Source of the DNA: Formosa sp. Hel3_A1_48
Lineage (GTDB): Bacteria > Bacteroidota > Bacteroidia > Flavobacteriales > Flavobacteriaceae
DNA length: 64,000 nt
Direction: 5' to 3'
Assembly: GCF_001735715.1 (NCBI RefSeq)
Contig: NZ_CP017259.1
Span: 1,051,501 to 1,115,500, forward strand
Both the position numbers and the translations under genes were made by a program. Below the pieces are notes generated by a model. That model searched no databases. It saw only the letters and a program-made list of their open reading frames with translations, and was not told where the DNA came from. Below, one piece after another: positions 62,362 through 64,000 of this stretch; positions within the stretch are counted from its first letter, which is position 1; each line of letters starts with the position of its first letter.

Positions 62362-63186
62362 TTACAATTCAATTTTAAAAAAACGAGCGTAACCATCACC
62401 TTTTTCATCCTCAGATGTAAGCCAAAACCTATTAGGGCTTAAAATTTTTATTGCCTCTACTTGACAGACTCCAATTGGAATTTCATACATGTTTATATTA
62501 TAATCTGACTTTCGAGTTAAAGTGAAGTTTTTTAGAGTAAGTAAATAATAAATGTTAAAGTCAATCGTCGCAGACATCACAAGTGTTTTGGTTGCTTCGT
62601 GATAATCTGCCCCTGTAATAATAGACTGGGTGTTTAACTCTCCTATTTTTTCAGCTTCATAATTGCCTGGAGTTTTTGGCAATTTATAAATTTGAGTGGT
62701 TTTGGTTGCTCTATTCTTTGTAAAAATAAGTAGATTTTCTCCAATAGATATAATAGCCTCAGCATCAAATCTTGACTTTAATTTATAATTAAAATCTTTT
62801 TGTTCAGGATACGTGAATTGTATCAATTGTATTTGCTCTGAACTCTCTGGGTCTATTGGGATTTTAATGATATTTAAATTTTTTCGAGTGTCATAATTAT
62901 TTCCAGTATCAGCTATGTATAAATATGTTTGATCTCTTGTTATATCCTCCCAATCATTATTTACTTGGTCTTTTAGTAAGCGTTTCTGGATAATTTCCCC
63001 CTTTTTATTTAGATAATATAATACTGGGGCACCCCCTGAATCATTATGAGTTACAAAATGATTCCCAATAATTTCTAATCCAGATGTTTCATTTAAAAGC
63101 GATGAGAGGTCGTATAGCCTAGTGACTTTCTGTGAAAAGGATTGATAAGAGATTATACATACAAAAAATAAAATGTTTTTAATCAT
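62362..63186 (-). CDS. Secreted beta-propeller-like protein, partner of the phytase
   Basis: A 274-residue protein from the ATG at 63186 with signal peptide (NILFFVCIISYQSFSQ). Repeated strand patterns (NHFVTHNDSGGAPVLYYLN, TYLYIADTGNNYDTR, ISIGENLLIFTKNRATKTTQIY, VEAIKILSPNRFWLTSED) fit a beta-propeller. No named family recognised. Its ATG overlaps the stop of the phytase gene (ATGA), so it is co-translated with it. Confidence 0.75.
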   Translation of the reverse strand: MIKNILFFVCIISYQSFSQKVTRLYDLSSLLNETSGLEIIGNHFVTHNDSGGAPVLYYLNKKGEIIQKRLLKDQVNNDWEDITRDQTYLYIADTGNNYDTRKNLNIIKIPIDPESSEQIQLIQFTYPEQKDFNYKLKSRFDAEAIISIGENLLIFTKNRATKTTQIYKLPKTPGNYEAEKIGELNTQSIITGADYHEATKTLVMSATIDFNIYYLLTLKNFTLTRKSDYNINMYEIPIGVCQVEAIKILSPNRFWLTSEDEKGDGYARFFKIEL

Positions 63187-64000
63187 TTCATTATCTTTTG
63201 CCAATCCACAATTTTAAAATTTTGATTTAAACCATCATTGTCATCATCTTGAGCAATAAAAAACCCTTTAGGGAACAAACTTGTTGAAATAGTCGAAACA
63301 TCAATTCCGTCTGTTTCTGTAGTCCCATCTATAGATTTATTAGCAATTATTCTAAAAAATTGAATTGGCGACAAAGTTTCTCGGTCTATAATTAAGTATC
63401 CATTAGAGCCTTGTATTGAAGCAATTAACTGACCTTTACCATTTGGCTCTTCTCTTAAAGCTAAACCCTCAAAATCCGGCTTCAAATGCTTATTTTTTTT
63501 ATAAATTAGCTTGCGTTCTGGTGATATTGATGGATTAGCATTCACTTCCCAAATCCCTTTACGTTCTTGTGCAATATAGACTTTCTCTTTATATTCGTCT
63601 GTAACAATTCCCTCAACTATGGATGAAAATTTAAGCGTTCTGATTTTCTTAATTTTAGGTAAGGCCTGATTGTTATTATAAACCCATTGTTCAACGCGTC
63701 CTTTCTTATCGCTAATAAATATATATGTATTGACTGGACCATTGTAAAATGTAATTCCATACACATCTTTAAGTGAATTTAAGGGCTGCCTTATAAGCTG
63801 TTGCTTTAGATTACCCTGAATATCAAACAAATACAAGTCAAGAGCATTATAAGTTCTATTTGTACCACAAACAATAAATTGATTCGTATTGTTTTTTGAT
63901 GGTATGATATCAACATTATTAATTCGGCCTAATTCATAATCATGAATTTTATTCCCTTTTAGATCATAAACAATTATTCCATATTTCTTATCAGATGAAA
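63183..64000 (-). CDS. Beta-propeller phytase (3-phytase), N-terminus beyond right edge
   Basis: The minus-strand frame is open to the window edge; about 271 residues are visible. From the edge inward it shows YGIIVYDLKGNKIHDYELGR, INNVDIIPS, VCGTNRTYNALDLYLFDIQG, VYGITFYNG, SIVEGIVTDEYKEKVYIAQE (Ca2+/phosphate ligands), PDFEGLALRE, ASIQGSNGYLII, TDGIDVST and GFFIAQDDDNDGLNQNFKIVDW. This order is the blade pattern of alkaline beta-propeller phytases, which release phosphate from phytate using calcium. The signal peptide and first blade are outside the window. It is coupled to the gene that follows. Confidence 0.9.
   Translation of the reverse strand, partial: SSDKKYGIIVYDLKGNKIHDYELGRINNVDIIPSKNNTNQFIVCGTNRTYNALDLYLFDIQGNLKQQLIRQPLNSLKDVYGITFYNGPVNTYIFISDKKGRVEQWVYNNNQALPKIKKIRTLKFSSIVEGIVTDEYKEKVYIAQERKGIWEVNANPSISPERKLIYKKNKHLKPDFEGLALREEPNGKGQLIASIQGSNGYLIIDRETLSPIQFFRIIANKSIDGTTETDGIDVSTISTSLFPKGFFIAQDDDNDGLNQNFKIVDWQKIMK

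Overview
The window looks like chromosome of a low-GC member of the Bacteroidota, most likely a marine Flavobacteriaceae. The grounds are a SusC/SusD pair with a DUF6377 regulator, type IX secretion proteins (PorP/SprF family, PorG-like, a type B sorted giant protein), TAnnTTTG-type promoter boxes, few Shine-Dalgarno sequences, and gene orders usual in flavobacteria (tig-clpP-clpX; nadK-porG-uppS-bamA-skp-skp-murI; yceD-rpmF-fabH-accB-accC). I cannot name the species.

Layout. 1-6.2 kb: the upstream end of a polysaccharide-utilisation locus, with susD (cut by the left edge), susC and a probable membrane-bound regulator. 6.3-6.5 kb: tRNA-Leu and tRNA-Gly with a shared terminator. 6.6-20.7 kb: housekeeping genes, namely mutS, a SpoU methyltransferase, a FolK-deoxynucleoside kinase fusion, a queuosine-precursor transporter, DUF2797, GH3, the protein quality-control set clpX/clpP/tig, a hydrolase with pdxJ, then a CBS protein and nadK. 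20.8-27.5 kb: envelope biogenesis (PorG-like, UppS, BamA, two Skp/OmpH chaperones, MurI). The first Skp gene shows an apparent frameshift inside its signal peptide region. 27.5-32.5 kb: a SprF-like protein paired with a 1306-residue type B secreted protein. 32.6-41 kb: Nfu, dodecin, an FAD oxidoreductase, and fatty-acid and cofactor genes (accC, accB, fabH, rpmF, yceD, pdxA, ribE, mscL).

41-49.3 kb is an accessory stretch: an AlkB-like membrane hydroxylase among small secreted proteins and lipoproteins of ABM/NTF2/cupin type, plus several very small membrane proteins (PspC and others).

49.55-57.66 kb is an integrated mobile element of about 8.1 kb in a tRNA-Ala(GGC) gene. A 46-bp direct repeat bounds it. 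One copy lies in the intact tRNA at the right end and the other is a stranded tRNA 3' fragment at the left, next to a tyrosine integrase. The element carries paired GGGACCA repeats at both ends, a small HUH-type replication/nicking protein, a secreted HExxH protein coupled to a membrane protein, a ribbon-helix-helix protein, and a three-gene operon: a PD-(D/E)XK nuclease, a protein with five zinc ribbons and a Vsr-like nuclease domain, and a membrane protein. That operon is the best candidate in the window for an undescribed, possibly defensive, system.

57.8-64 kb returns to chromosome: a secreted protein, a CE1/PHB-depolymerase-like lipoprotein esterase, a MATE transporter, a QueD/PTPS enzyme, an LpxH-like hydrolase, and a beta-propeller phytase (cut by the right edge) coupled to a secreted partner.
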